Source: Microbacterium sp. MPKO10 (lineage in GTDB: Bacteria; Actinomycetota; Actinomycetes; Actinomycetales; Microbacteriaceae). Taken from it: DNA of 64,000 nucleotides. The notes under the pieces are model-generated. The model did not search any database and had not been told where the DNA came from. It saw nothing but the letters and a program-made list of their open reading frames with translations. The position numbers and the translations under genes were made by a program. The stretch spans positions 620,001 through 684,000 of the forward strand of contig NZ_JAPCHX010000001.1 of assembly GCF_026107415.2 (NCBI RefSeq), written 5' to 3'. Shown piece by piece: positions 33,559 through 42,244 of this stretch. Numbering within the stretch: position 1 is the stretch's first letter; each line of letters opens with the position of its first letter.

Positions 33559-35673
33559 TCACGCGCGGGAGCGCGCGAGCAGATACACGAAGTACGGCGC
33601 TCCGATCACCGCGACGATGAGCCCCGCGGGGATCTGGGACGGCGCGATCACCGTGCGGCCCAGCGTGTCGGCGACGACGAGCAGCACGGCACCGAGCATC
33701 ATGGCGACCGGCGCGACACGAGCATGCCGCCCGCCCACCAGTGCTCGCGCGGCATGCGGAGCGACAAGGCCGACGAAGCCCACGACACCAACGGCCGAGA
33801 CGCTCAGCGCGGCAAGCACCGCAGCCGTGATCAGCACGCCAAATCGCACGCGCTCGCGCGCGACGCCGACCAGGCGCGGTGTGTCGTCGTCGAGCGAGAG
33901 CAGATCGAGTTCCCTCCGCCACACGACGGCCAGCGGGATGGCTGCGACAAGCGCGACACCCACAGGCAATACCTCGGCCCAGCCGCGGCCATACGTCGAT
34001 CCCGACAGCCACGTGAAGATCGCGGGCGTATCCCACGGGTTCGCGCGCACGAGAATGAAGGTCGTCAGCGCCGTGAACCCGTACCAGAGGCCGATTCCGA
34101 TCAGCACCAGTCGGTCGGTGTTCATGCCGCCGCGCCATGACAGCGAGTACACGAGCGCGAACGCCAGCAGAGCGCCGCCGATCGCGGCGGCCGTCATGAC
34201 GACAACGCCGCCGCCCGACACGAGTGTGACGATGATCACCGCGCCCAGCCCGGCACCGCCCGTGATGCCCAGAATGCCCGGCTCGGCGAGCGGGTTGCGG
34301 GCGCTGGCCTGCACGAATGTTCCGGCCAGGGCGAGCGCAGCACCCGCGAGGAGCGCCGCGGCAACGCGCGGAGCACGACCGTCCAGTGCGTGCGCGATGA
34401 CCGGCGCCGCGTCATTCTGCAGCCACAGGGCGATGTCTCCCGTGAGCAGCCATCGTTCACCGGCGAGCAAACCGACAAGAACGCTGCCGACGACGAGCGC
34501 CGCAAGAATCACGGCGACGATCACCGTTCGACGGCGACCGTGGATGCTGGTGCGCGCTGCGCGCGGCTGCCGCGTCGGCCCGGAGTCGCGGATGCGGCGC
34601 GCAAGCAGCACCAGCACGACCGCGCCAAGCAGCGTCGTCGTCACTCCGGTGGGCACTGAGATGGCAGCATCCGCCCCGATGATCGCGCGCAGCACGGCGT
34701 CGGCGACGATCACGATCAGGGCACCGACGAGGCCGGCGGCCGGAATCATCACGACGTGCTTATGCAGAACAGGGACGACGCGTGCAATAAGGCGGGTGAT
34801 GACGGGCGCGCAGAGACCGACGAACCCGATCGGTCCTGCGAGTGTCACGGCCGTGGCAGTGAGCACGACGGCGATCAGGATGCCGCTTGCCCGCGTCGCG
34901 CGAATCGGAACACCGAGAACGGATGCCGCGTCATCGCCGAGACCGAGCAGGTCGAGGCGGCGCGACAGCAGCATCGCCAGCACCGTCGCCACGACAATCA
35001 CGGGTGCGCAGCGCTGAGCGTTCTCCAGGCCCAGCTGGCTGAGCGAACCGCTGCCCCACGCGAACAGGCTTGTGGTCTCTTCCGCAAAGAGGATCAGCAG
35101 GGTTGACGTGCCGGCCTGCAGAGCCAAGGCCGTCGCCGTTCCGGCCAGGATCAGTCGGGTTGTGGAGGCCCCGGCGCCACCCGCGATGCCGAGCACGAGC
35201 CCCGCCGCAAGCAGGCCCCCGACGAATGCGACGCCGCCCGACGCCCACAGTGGCACAACGATGCCGAATGCCGCGACGACCGTCACCGCGAAGTACGACC
35301 CGGCCGTGACGGCGAGCGTGTCGGGCGACGCGAGCGCGTTGCGGGCGAGGGACTGGAAGAGCGCGCCCGCAACACCGAGCGCGATCCCGACAAGAATCCC
35401 CGCGGCGACGCGCGGCAGGCGCGAGCCCAGCAGCACATCGCGAGTGGTGACGCCGCCTGCGTCTGCGGAGCCGCTGCCCGACAGCATCCCGAATAGCTCG
35501 CCGATGCCCGTGTTCGACGTGCCCTGCGTCACGTGCCAGGCGGCCGCGAGAACCACGAGAACGGCGAGGCCGACGAGCGCACCCACGGCTCCGAGCCCGC
35601 GCGTCAGTGTGAGGACGCGCGACCTGCCGCCCGTCGTCGATGTGACGGGCGGCACGGTGTTGGTGTGCGCCAT
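33559..35673 (-). CDS. Iron-siderophore ABC permease, two FecCD domains fused (FhuB-like)
   Basis: The 704-residue protein contains two complete FecCD/BtuC-type permease domains in tandem, each with about 10 helices. Domain 1 (residues 1-350) and domain 2 both show the GLIGPIGFVGL-like block (AGPIGFVGLCAPVITRLI; VGVVGFVGLVAPHAARALVGG) that contacts the ATPase. Such fusions are typical of FhuB. It lies 11 bp after the binding-protein gene, as the last gene of an iron-uptake operon. The C-terminus IGAPYFVYLLARSRA is duplicated downstream as a remnant. Confidence 0.92.
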   Translation of the reverse strand: MAHTNTVPPVTSTTGGRSRVLTLTRGLGAVGALVGLAVLVVLAAAWHVTQGTSNTGIGELFGMLSGSGSADAGGVTTRDVLLGSRLPRVAAGILVGIALGVAGALFQSLARNALASPDTLAVTAGSYFAVTVVAAFGIVVPLWASGGVAFVGGLLAAGLVLGIAGGAGASTTRLILAGTATALALQAGTSTLLILFAEETTSLFAWGSGSLSQLGLENAQRCAPVIVVATVLAMLLSRRLDLLGLGDDAASVLGVPIRATRASGILIAVVLTATAVTLAGPIGFVGLCAPVITRLIARVVPVLHKHVVMIPAAGLVGALIVIVADAVLRAIIGADAAISVPTGVTTTLLGAVVLVLLARRIRDSGPTRQPRAARTSIHGRRRTVIVAVILAALVVGSVLVGLLAGERWLLTGDIALWLQNDAAPVIAHALDGRAPRVAAALLAGAALALAGTFVQASARNPLAEPGILGITGGAGLGAVIIVTLVSGGGVVVMTAAAIGGALLAFALVYSLSWRGGMNTDRLVLIGIGLWYGFTALTTFILVRANPWDTPAIFTWLSGSTYGRGWAEVLPVGVALVAAIPLAVVWRRELDLLSLDDDTPRLVGVARERVRFGVLITAAVLAALSVSAVGVVGFVGLVAPHAARALVGGRHARVAPVAMMLGAVLLVVADTLGRTVIAPSQIPAGLIVAVIGAPYFVYLLARSRA

Positions 35674-35684
35674 GCGGTGAAAAC

Positions 35685-36722
35685 CTACGCGGTCAGCAGC
35701 TCGACGTAGGCGTCGATCGCCTGCTCAGCGGAGCGCGGCCCGCCGAACGTCCAGATGCCCGCGGGGAACGCATAGGTGTCGCCGCGCTCGACAGCAGGAA
35801 GTGACGTCCAGATCTGATTGTCGGCGAGCAGGTCGACGACGCTGTCGGACTCGGGGTCGTCGGTGCCGGTGTAGAACATCATGGCGTCGCCCACCTCGAC
35901 GAGGCCCTCAACATCGGTCTGCCCCAGGCCGTACGCCGGGTCGACGTCACCGCTCCACACGTTCGTCAACCCCAGCTGCTCGCCCAGCTCGCCGAAGAGC
36001 GAACCCTGACCGAACGGACGGATCGCCACGTTGCCGCCCTGCACCCAGCCGTCGAAGTAGACGAAGTCCGTCGTCTCGAGGTCTGCGTCGGCAACAGCAT
36101 CCTTCGCATCGGCGAGAGCCGTGTCGAACTCGTCGAGAACCACGTCAGCGCGTTCGCTGCGCCCCGTCGCATCGGCGATCAGCGAGAACGTGTCCTTCAT
36201 CTTCTGAATCGGGTCAGCAGCATCCGCGCCCACGGTCGCCAGCACGGGCACGTCGTACTCTTCAAGCTGCGAGACGATCTCGTCATCGGGCGATGACACC
36301 TCGACGATCACCAGATCGGGATCTTCGGCGAAGATTGCGTCGAGGTTGGGCTCCTGACGGGTGCCGACGTCGGCGACGCCCTCGGGGAGCTCCTCTGCGG
36401 TGTCCCACGTCGAGTACCCGTCCGCATCAGCCACGGCGACCGGCGTCACACACAGCGAGAGCAGGTCTTCGGTCTGCTGCCACTCGAGAACGGCGACGCG
36501 CTCGGCCGGCTTGTCGAGTTTCACCGTGCGGTCGAGGTCATCGGTGAGCGTGACAGCATCCGTCGATGTTGTCGTCTTGTCGTTCTCGCACGACTGCGAA
36601 ACGGGCGCCCCGCTCTCGCCCTCACCCGAGGCCTCGACCGAGGTGGTCCCGCAGGCAGAGAGTGCGAGGGCAGTCAGGGCCGCAAGAGCGACGGCGGATG
36701 CTGTGGATGAGCGTCGTGACAT
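35685..36722 (-). CDS. Iron-siderophore ABC transporter substrate-binding lipoprotein
   Basis: The 345-residue protein begins with a lipoprotein signal (AALTALALSAC; lipobox LSAC, Cys at about residue 24). It then has the class III periplasmic-binding fold with FecB/FhuD-type segments (VKLDKPAERVAVLEWQQTEDLLSL; EPNLDAIFAEDPDLVIVE). It would be anchored to the outer face of the membrane and deliver ferric siderophore to the fused permease. Middle gene of the operon; 65 bp separate it from the ATPase gene. Confidence 0.92.
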   Translation of the reverse strand: MSRRSSTASAVALAALTALALSACGTTSVEASGEGESGAPVSQSCENDKTTTSTDAVTLTDDLDRTVKLDKPAERVAVLEWQQTEDLLSLCVTPVAVADADGYSTWDTAEELPEGVADVGTRQEPNLDAIFAEDPDLVIVEVSSPDDEIVSQLEEYDVPVLATVGADAADPIQKMKDTFSLIADATGRSERADVVLDEFDTALADAKDAVADADLETTDFVYFDGWVQGGNVAIRPFGQGSLFGELGEQLGLTNVWSGDVDPAYGLGQTDVEGLVEVGDAMMFYTGTDDPESDSVVDLLADNQIWTSLPAVERGDTYAFPAGIWTFGGPRSAEQAIDAYVELLTA

Positions 36723-36787
36723 GGATCTGCTTTCGATGGATGGGGAGGGACAGAGAGTGCGGATGCTGTCGAGACAGCGCTTTGGAG

Positions 36788-37699
36788 CTATGCGGTGCGC
36801 GCCAAACAGCGGCGCGGCAGCGATTCAACGCGAACGAGCCCCGAGTCGTCGTCGACGTGGGAGACGATCGGGATGCCGTAGACCTCAGAGAGGACGCCCG
36901 CAGAGAACACCTCGGGCGGCGTTCCTTCGACACGAACGCGTCCACCGCTCAGCAGAACGACGTGATCCGCGACGGCCGCTGCATGGTTGAGATCGTGGAG
37001 CACGACGCCGACCGCCGTGCCGTGGTCATCGGCGAGCTCGCGCATGAGATCGAGAATCTCGACCTGGTAGCGCAGGTCGAGGTGGTTCGTGGGTTCATCG
37101 AGAAGCACCACCCCGGTGTCTTGCGCGAGGCACGTTGCGAGCCAGACGCGCTGCAGCTCCCCGCCGGAGAGCTGATCGACGGCACGGTCGGCCATGAGCT
37201 CAGTTCCGGTGAGGCGGAGAGCCTTCTCGATGGCGGCGTGGTCGCTGTCGCTGAGCGCCGCGAAACGACGCCGGTGCGGGTGGCGCCCGTAGGCGACGAC
37301 GTCGCGGACGCTGAGACCCGACGGGTTGGGCCGCGACTGCGAGAGAAGCGTGACACGGCGGGCGAATTCGCGGGCGCTGAGGGCGGCAGCATCCGTGTGT
37401 CCTTGTCCGCCGCGGGCACCCGTGCTGTCGCGGGTGGCTGCGCTGTCGCGAGTGGCTGCGTGACCTTTCGTTCCCTCGGCGTCGCCAGCCAGCGGGGCAG
37501 CATCGCGCACGGTGACCGATCCAGTGCTGACCGGATGCAGCCGGGCCATCGATCGCAGGACCGTCGACTTGCCGCTGCCGTTCGGTCCGATGAGCGCCGT
37601 GACCGCGCCCGGAGTGATGTCGAGTGAGACATCGTGCACGACAGTGCTGCGCTCGTAGGCGAGGGTCAGGCTGTCTGCGGTCAGCTGGGTGCGATTCAC
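36788..37699 (-). CDS. Iron-siderophore ABC transporter ATP-binding protein (FhuC/FecE-like)
   Basis: The 303-residue ATPase has Walker A GPNGSGKST (residues 38-46), Q-loop LLSQSRPNPSGLSV, signature QLSGGELQRVWLA, Walker B VVLLDEPTNHLDL and switch His in VLHDLNHAA, all as in the siderophore class. It carries an unusual insertion of about 36 residues between Walker A and the Q-loop, rich in Ala, Thr, Arg, Asp and Gly, part of which is an 18-bp tandem repeat (AATRDS). First gene of the operon. The start is GTG 37699, with the DtxR box ending one base upstream. Confidence 0.92.
   Translation of the reverse strand: MNRTQLTADSLTLAYERSTVVHDVSLDITPGAVTALIGPNGSGKSTVLRSMARLHPVSTGSVTVRDAAPLAGDAEGTKGHAATRDSAATRDSTGARGGQGHTDAAALSAREFARRVTLLSQSRPNPSGLSVRDVVAYGRHPHRRRFAALSDSDHAAIEKALRLTGTELMADRAVDQLSGGELQRVWLATCLAQDTGVVLLDEPTNHLDLRYQVEILDLMRELADDHGTAVGVVLHDLNHAAAVADHVVLLSGGRVRVEGTPPEVFSAGVLSEVYGIPIVSHVDDDSGLVRVESLPRRCLARTA
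37424..37459 (-). repeat. In-frame 18-bp tandem repeat in ATPase gene
   Basis: Two 18-bp units (37424-37441 and 37442-37459) differ at one base and encode ATRDSA-like units in the low-complexity insertion of the siderophore ATPase. They lie away from the catalytic motifs, so length change would be tolerated. Confidence 0.8.
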
Positions 37700-37700
37700 A

Positions 37701-37719
37701 TTAGCCGAGCCTAACCTAA
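37701..37719 (-). promoter_or_regulatory. DtxR/IdeR iron box
   Basis: On the minus strand TTAGGTTAGGCTCGGCTAA matches 16 of 19 positions of the DtxR/IdeR consensus. It abuts the GTG start of the ATPase gene, so the transcript may be leaderless or the true start may be further downstream. It predicts repression of the siderophore operon by iron-loaded DtxR. Confidence 0.85.
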
Positions 37720-37990
37720 CCGCGCCTCAGTCCGCGAGGGGGAAATGTAATTTTTCTGCACCGGGCGACGGTCTTCTCCCGCCCGCGTCGCGACGCGTTC
37801 CTGTGATTCTCACCTCACACTCGGCGTCCTGCGCGTATGCTATTCCCGTGAATTCATTGATCTCGACTCCGCCCGATGGGCGTTTGGAGGATGCTGGCGC
37901 GCTCTGCGCCGGTACGAGATAGCCCTGCCGCCGCGTCGAGAGACGATTGTGCCTCGCGGCATGCGCCGCACACCTTGCACGTCACACTCT

Positions 37991-38046
37991 CTGTGCCCTG
38001 TGCCCTGTGCCCTGTGCTCTGTGCTCTGTGCTCTGTGCTCTGTGCG
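37991..38046. repeat. 7-bp tandem repeat, eight copies
   Basis: CTGTGCC x3, CTGTGCT x4, then CTGTGCG, with no interruption. It lies in the 542-bp non-coding gap 37720-38261, about 215 bp before the FBP-domain gene. The period of 7 means copy changes would shift any reading frame, so it is not a coding repeat. Nothing else is seen in the gap. Confidence 0.9.
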
Positions 38047-38261
38047 GCACCGTGCACTCTGCATGCCGTGAGCCTATTACTCGCCACCCAGAAGTTTCAC
38101 CGCCACTTTTTGTGTTTCGCTCTCGAATCTTCTGGCGCGAAGAACTAAGAACGGCGCGCTTCCGTGAGGGGAGCGGGGCACGATGCGTCGGACGCGGCAT
38201 CCGGTTGTACTATCTCGGACTCCCGGGCGATGAGTTCGCCCGCCATCATTAAGGACCACTC

Positions 38262-38750
38262 ATGCTTCCACTGACCGAAAAACAGATCCGCTCAAGCTTT
38301 GTCAATGCGACCAAACGCGAACGCACGCAGCTGAGCATCCCCGACCTCGATGCCCAGCCGTGGGAGTCGCTCGACTTTCTCGGCTGGCGCGACACGAAGT
38401 TTCCCAAGCTCGGTTACGTCGTCGCGATGGTCGACGACACACCAACGGGCATTCTGCTGAAGCTGGCCGAGGGCCGCACGCTCTCTCGTCCGCAGTGCTC
38501 GTGGTGTGAAGATGTGACGCTGCCCAATGACGTCGTCTTCTATGTCGCCAAGCGCGCGGGCGACGCGGGGCGCAAGGGCGACACCGTCGGCACGCTGGCC
38601 TGCGCCAACTTCGAGTGCAACGTGAACGCGCGCCGCACACCCGTGAGTGCGTACATCGGGTTCGACGTCGAGGCGGCGAAGCAGCAGCGCATGGACGCCT
38701 TGCGCAGCAACATCACGCGATTCGTGGCGGGCGTGCGCGACGGCCGCTGA
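38262..38750 (+). CDS. FBP-domain (FusB-like, EF-G-binding) zinc protein
   Basis: The 162-residue protein matches the FBP/FusB_C-type family with a treble-clef zinc finger: Cys pairs in CSWCEDV (near residue 74) and CANFEC (near residue 110). Related FusB/FusC proteins bind elongation factor G and can protect it from fusidic acid; chromosomal actinobacterial members have an undefined housekeeping role. The start is ATG 38262, with AGGA a few bases upstream. The gene is alone. Confidence 0.82.
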   Translation: MLPLTEKQIRSSFVNATKRERTQLSIPDLDAQPWESLDFLGWRDTKFPKLGYVVAMVDDTPTGILLKLAEGRTLSRPQCSWCEDVTLPNDVVFYVAKRAGDAGRKGDTVGTLACANFECNVNARRTPVSAYIGFDVEAAKQQRMDALRSNITRFVAGVRDGR

Positions 38751-38786
38751 GCCGCCGCGGTGCTGACGGCGACCGCCGAGCCGCGT
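38740..38786 (+). repeat. Tail duplication across the FBP gene stop
   Basis: GACGGC-CGCTGAGCCGC at 38740-38756 recurs as GACGGCGACCGCCGAGCCGC at 38767-38786, with TGA changed to CGA. The copy lies in the 361-bp gap after the gene. Confidence 0.5.
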
Positions 38787-38855
38787 CTCGCCTGGCCGCA
38801 CCTCGTCGCACAGCTCGCCTCGCCGCGCGGCAGAACTCGCTCGCCGCGCGGTACG

Positions 38856-38939
38856 GTCGGCAGTCCGCAGTCCGGTCGGCAGTCCTAGGTGCCGCCGGCA
38901 GCCCTCGGTCCGGACGCCAGCCCTCAGTCCGGACGCCAG
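38856..38939. repeat. 19-bp-period repeats after the FBP gene
   Basis: GTCGGCAGTCC occurs at 38856 and 38875; CCTC.GTCCGGACGCCAG occurs at 38903-38920 and 38922-38939. Both pairs have a 19-bp period. They fill much of the gap 38751-39111, followed by a family III palindrome. Confidence 0.6.
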
Positions 38940-38986
38940 TCCGCGATCCCTGTCGCCTGGAGGCCAACCGCTGGTGCGCTACAGAA

Positions 38987-39026
38987 TCGGATCTGCGCTA
39001 CAGAATTTTCTGTAGCGCAGATCCGA
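38987..39026. repeat. Long palindrome, family III copy 1
   Basis: A perfect 19-bp stem (TCGGATCTGCGCTACAGAA and its complement) with a 2-nt centre, lying between the converging FBP and MFS genes. It is homologous to 54968-55025, including the preceding GCTACAGAA. Confidence 0.88.
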
Positions 39027-39111
39027 AAGTGGCGCGCACGGGGTGTCGGCTGCACAAAGCGCGGGGCGTGCGGTGCGGAAACGCCACCACCTGTGCTGAA
39101 GGCCGGCCCCG

Positions 39112-40632
39112 CTACCGCGCGTGGCGCAGCGTGGTGAGCGACACAACGATCGCCACGACGATGAGCCCCGCACCCAGCCACGATGTCAGAGATGCCCCAC
39201 TGCCGAACGCAGTGATGGCCGCATCGCGCAGGGCATCGCCAAGCTCAGCCGGAAGACCATCGGCGACCTTCATGGCTCCGCCGATGGTCTCGGATGCTGC
39301 CACAGCATCCACCCCGCTCACACCCTCGGGAATGCTGATGTGGCTGCCGTACGACGCGGTGAGCACAGTGCCCAGCGTTGCAACGCCCAGCACCGAACCG
39401 AGTTCGTACGCGGTCTCGGAGAGGCCGGACGCCGCTCCCGCCTTCGCGGCCGGGGCATTGGCGAGGATGAGGTCGTTCGACACCGTCTCGGCCGCACCCA
39501 CCCCGATGCCCAGGGCGACGACAGCGAGCGCAATGCCCAGCGCGTTGACGCTGCCACCCTGCACGGCGATGCTGCCGTAGCAGAGCACCGAGAACACCAG
39601 AGCAACCGCGATGACGATGCTGGGCCGCACCCGCCGAGCGATCGGCACCACCACGAGCCCCGCCGTGATCATGACGGCAAGACCGGGAACAAGCACGAGA
39701 CCCGCATTCATGGGCGACATTCCCAGCACGAGCTGCAGGTGCTGGGTGATGAAGAAGAGTCCGCCGACGAACGCGATGATGCTGAACAGGTTGATGACGA
39801 TCGCGCCGGTGAACGCCGAGTTGGTGAAGAGCGACACGTCGAGCATCGGATGCCGCAGCCGCAGCTGGCGGCGCACGAAGAGAGCCCCGAAGACGAGCGC
39901 GCCGAGGAACGCCGCGACAGCGAACGCATCGATTCCGGCATCCGCCGCGTGCTTGATCGACCAGACGAACGGCACCATTGTGACAAGCACGAGAAGTGCG
40001 CTCAGCAGGTCGATGGGCGAGTCCACGGGGTCGCGCGACTCGCGCACGATGAGCGGAAGGAAGATGAAAAGCGGCAGCAGCACGGGGACGGAGAGCAGGA
40101 AGATCGAGCCCCACCAGAAGTGCTCGAGAAGGAAGCCGCCGGCGATCGGGCCCAGCGCGCCACCGCCCGCGAACGCGCTGCCCCAGATGGCAATGGCGAG
40201 GCGCCGCTGCTCGCGGTTCACGAAGAGATTGCGCAGCAGCGAGAGTGTCGACGGCATGAGTGTCGCGCCGAACAGGCCGAGCGCAGCACGCGCCGCAATC
40301 AGGGCTTCAGCCGATGGCGAGTAGGCGGCGAGAATTGAGACGATGCCGAAGCCGGCTGCCCCGATCAGAAGCAGCTTGCGGCGCCCGACGCGGTCGCCGA
40401 TGCTTCCCATCGAGACCAGCAGCCCCGCGAGTACGAGTGGATAGACGTCGATGATCCACAGCAGCTGCGTGCCGGTCGGCAGCAGGGCCTCTGAGATCTG
40501 CGGCAGGGCGAAGTTGAGAATCGTGTTGTCCACCGAGATCAGCAGAACAGGGAGCATCAGCACGGCAAGGCCGAACCACTCGCGCGCTCCGGCCCGCGGC
40601 GTGGTCACTGTCATCTCTGCTGTCGTCATCAT
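39112..40632 (-). CDS. MFS drug-efflux transporter, DHA2 (EmrB/QacA-like)
   Basis: The 506-residue, 14-helix carrier has the DHA2 motifs: motif D1-like LMLPVLLISVDNTILNFALPQI in helix 1, motif A GSIGDRVGRRKLLLIG in loop 2-3, and motif C in helix 5 (SAFAGGGALGPIAGGFLLEHFWW). It probably exports hydrophobic cationic drugs by proton antiport. It is divergent from a TetR regulator with a 24-bp perfect operator between the two starts, which is the classic QacR/LfrR arrangement. Confidence 0.93.
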   Translation of the reverse strand: MMTTAEMTVTTPRAGAREWFGLAVLMLPVLLISVDNTILNFALPQISEALLPTGTQLLWIIDVYPLVLAGLLVSMGSIGDRVGRRKLLLIGAAGFGIVSILAAYSPSAEALIAARAALGLFGATLMPSTLSLLRNLFVNREQRRLAIAIWGSAFAGGGALGPIAGGFLLEHFWWGSIFLLSVPVLLPLFIFLPLIVRESRDPVDSPIDLLSALLVLVTMVPFVWSIKHAADAGIDAFAVAAFLGALVFGALFVRRQLRLRHPMLDVSLFTNSAFTGAIVINLFSIIAFVGGLFFITQHLQLVLGMSPMNAGLVLVPGLAVMITAGLVVVPIARRVRPSIVIAVALVFSVLCYGSIAVQGGSVNALGIALAVVALGIGVGAAETVSNDLILANAPAAKAGAASGLSETAYELGSVLGVATLGTVLTASYGSHISIPEGVSGVDAVAASETIGGAMKVADGLPAELGDALRDAAITAFGSGASLTSWLGAGLIVVAIVVSLTTLRHAR

Positions 40633-40649
40633 TCACCGTCCGATCGACA

Positions 40650-40673
40650 ACTGTACCGTCCAGACGGTACAGT
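40650..40673. promoter_or_regulatory. Perfect 24-bp TetR operator
   Basis: ACTGTACCGTC-CA-GACGGTACAGT is perfect over 11-bp arms. It sits 17 bp from the exporter start and 6 bp from the TetR start, so it can repress both. Confidence 0.85.
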
Positions 40674-40679
40674 AGCAAT

Positions 40680-41237
40680 ATGGCTTCTCAGACTGACAGC
40701 GCACACACAGCCGACCGACTTCTCGATGCCTACTCAGAACTCCTGATCGAAGGCGGCGAGAAGGCGGCGACGCTGGATGCTGTCGCGGCCCGCGCGGGCA
40801 TCTCCAAAGGCGGCCTCCTCTACCACTACGGCTCGAAGGACGCCCTCACGGCCGGGCTCATCGAGCGCCTGTCACACCTCGTGGACGAGGACGTCGCAGC
40901 CATGGCCGCCGACGCAGAGGGCCCCGTCGCGTTCTTCATCCGCACGTCGACTGCCACGGCAACACCCTTCGACGTCGCCTACAACGCAACGGTGACTCTC
41001 GCACAGAGCGGCGATGCGTCCGCCGCTGCCGCCATCGCCAGCACTCGGGCGCGCTGGCACGCCGCCCTTCTGCCCGAAGTGGGTGACCCGGATGCTGCGA
41101 CCGCACTGATCTTCATGAGCGACGGCCTCTACCTGGCGAGCGCCAGCCCCGAGACCGACCCCGCCTTCACCCGCGGCTCAGCATCAGACTTCGCCGAGCG
41201 GATGCTGGCGGTTGCCCGCCGCCTCATCGCGCAGTGA
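40680..41237 (+). CDS. TetR-family repressor of the adjacent exporter
   Basis: The 185-residue TetR protein has its DNA-binding domain at residues 10-55 (LLDAYSELLIEGGEKAATLDAVAARAGISKGGLLYHYGSKDAL). The C-terminal domain resembles the TetR_C group common in Microbacteriaceae multidrug regulators. It is divergent from the DHA2 exporter, with a perfect palindrome between them. The likely role is drug-responsive repression of exporter and self (inference from architecture). Confidence 0.92.
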   Translation: MASQTDSAHTADRLLDAYSELLIEGGEKAATLDAVAARAGISKGGLLYHYGSKDALTAGLIERLSHLVDEDVAAMAADAEGPVAFFIRTSTATATPFDVAYNATVTLAQSGDASAAAAIASTRARWHAALLPEVGDPDAATALIFMSDGLYLASASPETDPAFTRGSASDFAERMLAVARRLIAQ

Positions 41238-41339
41238 TACCCGCCGGCCGTCTGGTGCGGACGCCACGAGCCCGGCATATCAGAGATGCGCCGCGCCGAC
41301 GCACAGCGGGCACTGACCGCTATCGACAAGGATGAGACT

Positions 41340-42227
41340 ATGACGTCACAGGACACCACGGCTCCGGCGCAGCCCCCGCGCCGGCGCGGAATTCAATACG
41401 CACTCACGGTTATTCGCACCGAGCAGCTCACGCCACACCTCGTGCGTGTGCACCTGGGTGGCGACGGTTTCGACGCCTACATCGCTGACGCCGACCCAGA
41501 GCGGCTCGCCGCGACCGACACCTACTCGAAGCTACTGTTTGCCAAGCCGGAGCTCGGCCTGACCCCGCCGTATGACCTCGAGACGTTGCGCGAGACGCTT
41601 CCCCTTGAGGACCTCCCCGTGCGCCGCACCTATACGATCCGGTCGATCAACGAGGCCGAGAAGACTCTCGCCATCGACTTCGTTGTGCACGGCAGCGACG
41701 GCATCGCTGGACCCTGGGCCGCGGCCGCACAGCCGGGCGACGTCGTGTCGCTGTCCGGCCCGGGCGGCAAGTTCGCGCCGAGCCAGGACCCGTCAGTGCA
41801 GCGCCTCCTTCTTGGCGATGACTCGGCAATACCCGCGATCGCCGCAGCGCTTGAGGCCATGCCGGCGGATGCTGTCGGGCGCGCGATCATCGAGGTCGGC
41901 GACGCGAACGACGAGATCCCACTCACGCACCCGGCGGGGGTCGACGTGACGTGGCTTCACCGCGCTGGTGCCGTGCACGGCATCCCGCTTGTTGAGGCCG
42001 CCCAGGCTCTGCCCCGGCCCGAGGCGACTGATGACCCGGATGCTGAAATCGAGGTCTTCTCCCACGGCGAGCGCAGTGCCATGAAGCAGCTGCGCCGGCT
42101 GCTGCACAACGAGTGGGGCATCGATCGCCGCGCGCTGTCTCTCTCGGCATACTGGGCACTCGGCCGCGCCGAAGACGGCTTCCAGGCTGAGAAGCGCGAA
42201 CCCGTCGGCAAGATCTTCGACGAGTAG
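41340..42227 (+). CDS. Siderophore-interacting flavoprotein (ferric-siderophore reductase)
   Basis: The 295-residue SIP-family protein has an N-terminal FAD-binding barrel (VRRTYTIRSINE, the R-x-Y-T/S FAD motif; DFVVHGSDGIAGPWA) and the C-terminal NAD(P)H-type domain ending in SAYWALGRAEDGF. It reduces ferric siderophores in the cytoplasm to release iron, complementing the uptake operon 4 kb away. I start at ATG 41340 (MTSQDTTAP) after AAGGATGAGA. No DtxR box is seen directly upstream. Confidence 0.9.
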   Translation: MTSQDTTAPAQPPRRRGIQYALTVIRTEQLTPHLVRVHLGGDGFDAYIADADPERLAATDTYSKLLFAKPELGLTPPYDLETLRETLPLEDLPVRRTYTIRSINEAEKTLAIDFVVHGSDGIAGPWAAAAQPGDVVSLSGPGGKFAPSQDPSVQRLLLGDDSAIPAIAAALEAMPADAVGRAIIEVGDANDEIPLTHPAGVDVTWLHRAGAVHGIPLVEAAQALPRPEATDDPDAEIEVFSHGERSAMKQLRRLLHNEWGIDRRALSLSAYWALGRAEDGFQAEKREPVGKIFDE

Positions 42228-42244
42228 GGCGCCGCTCTCTCGCG

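Noticed and set aside
37876-38148. Cysteine-rich ORF across the 7-bp repeat
   Set aside because: Its repeated CALCPVLCALC sequence is only the 7-bp repeat read through; there is no ribosome site, and frames on the other strand look equally artificial.
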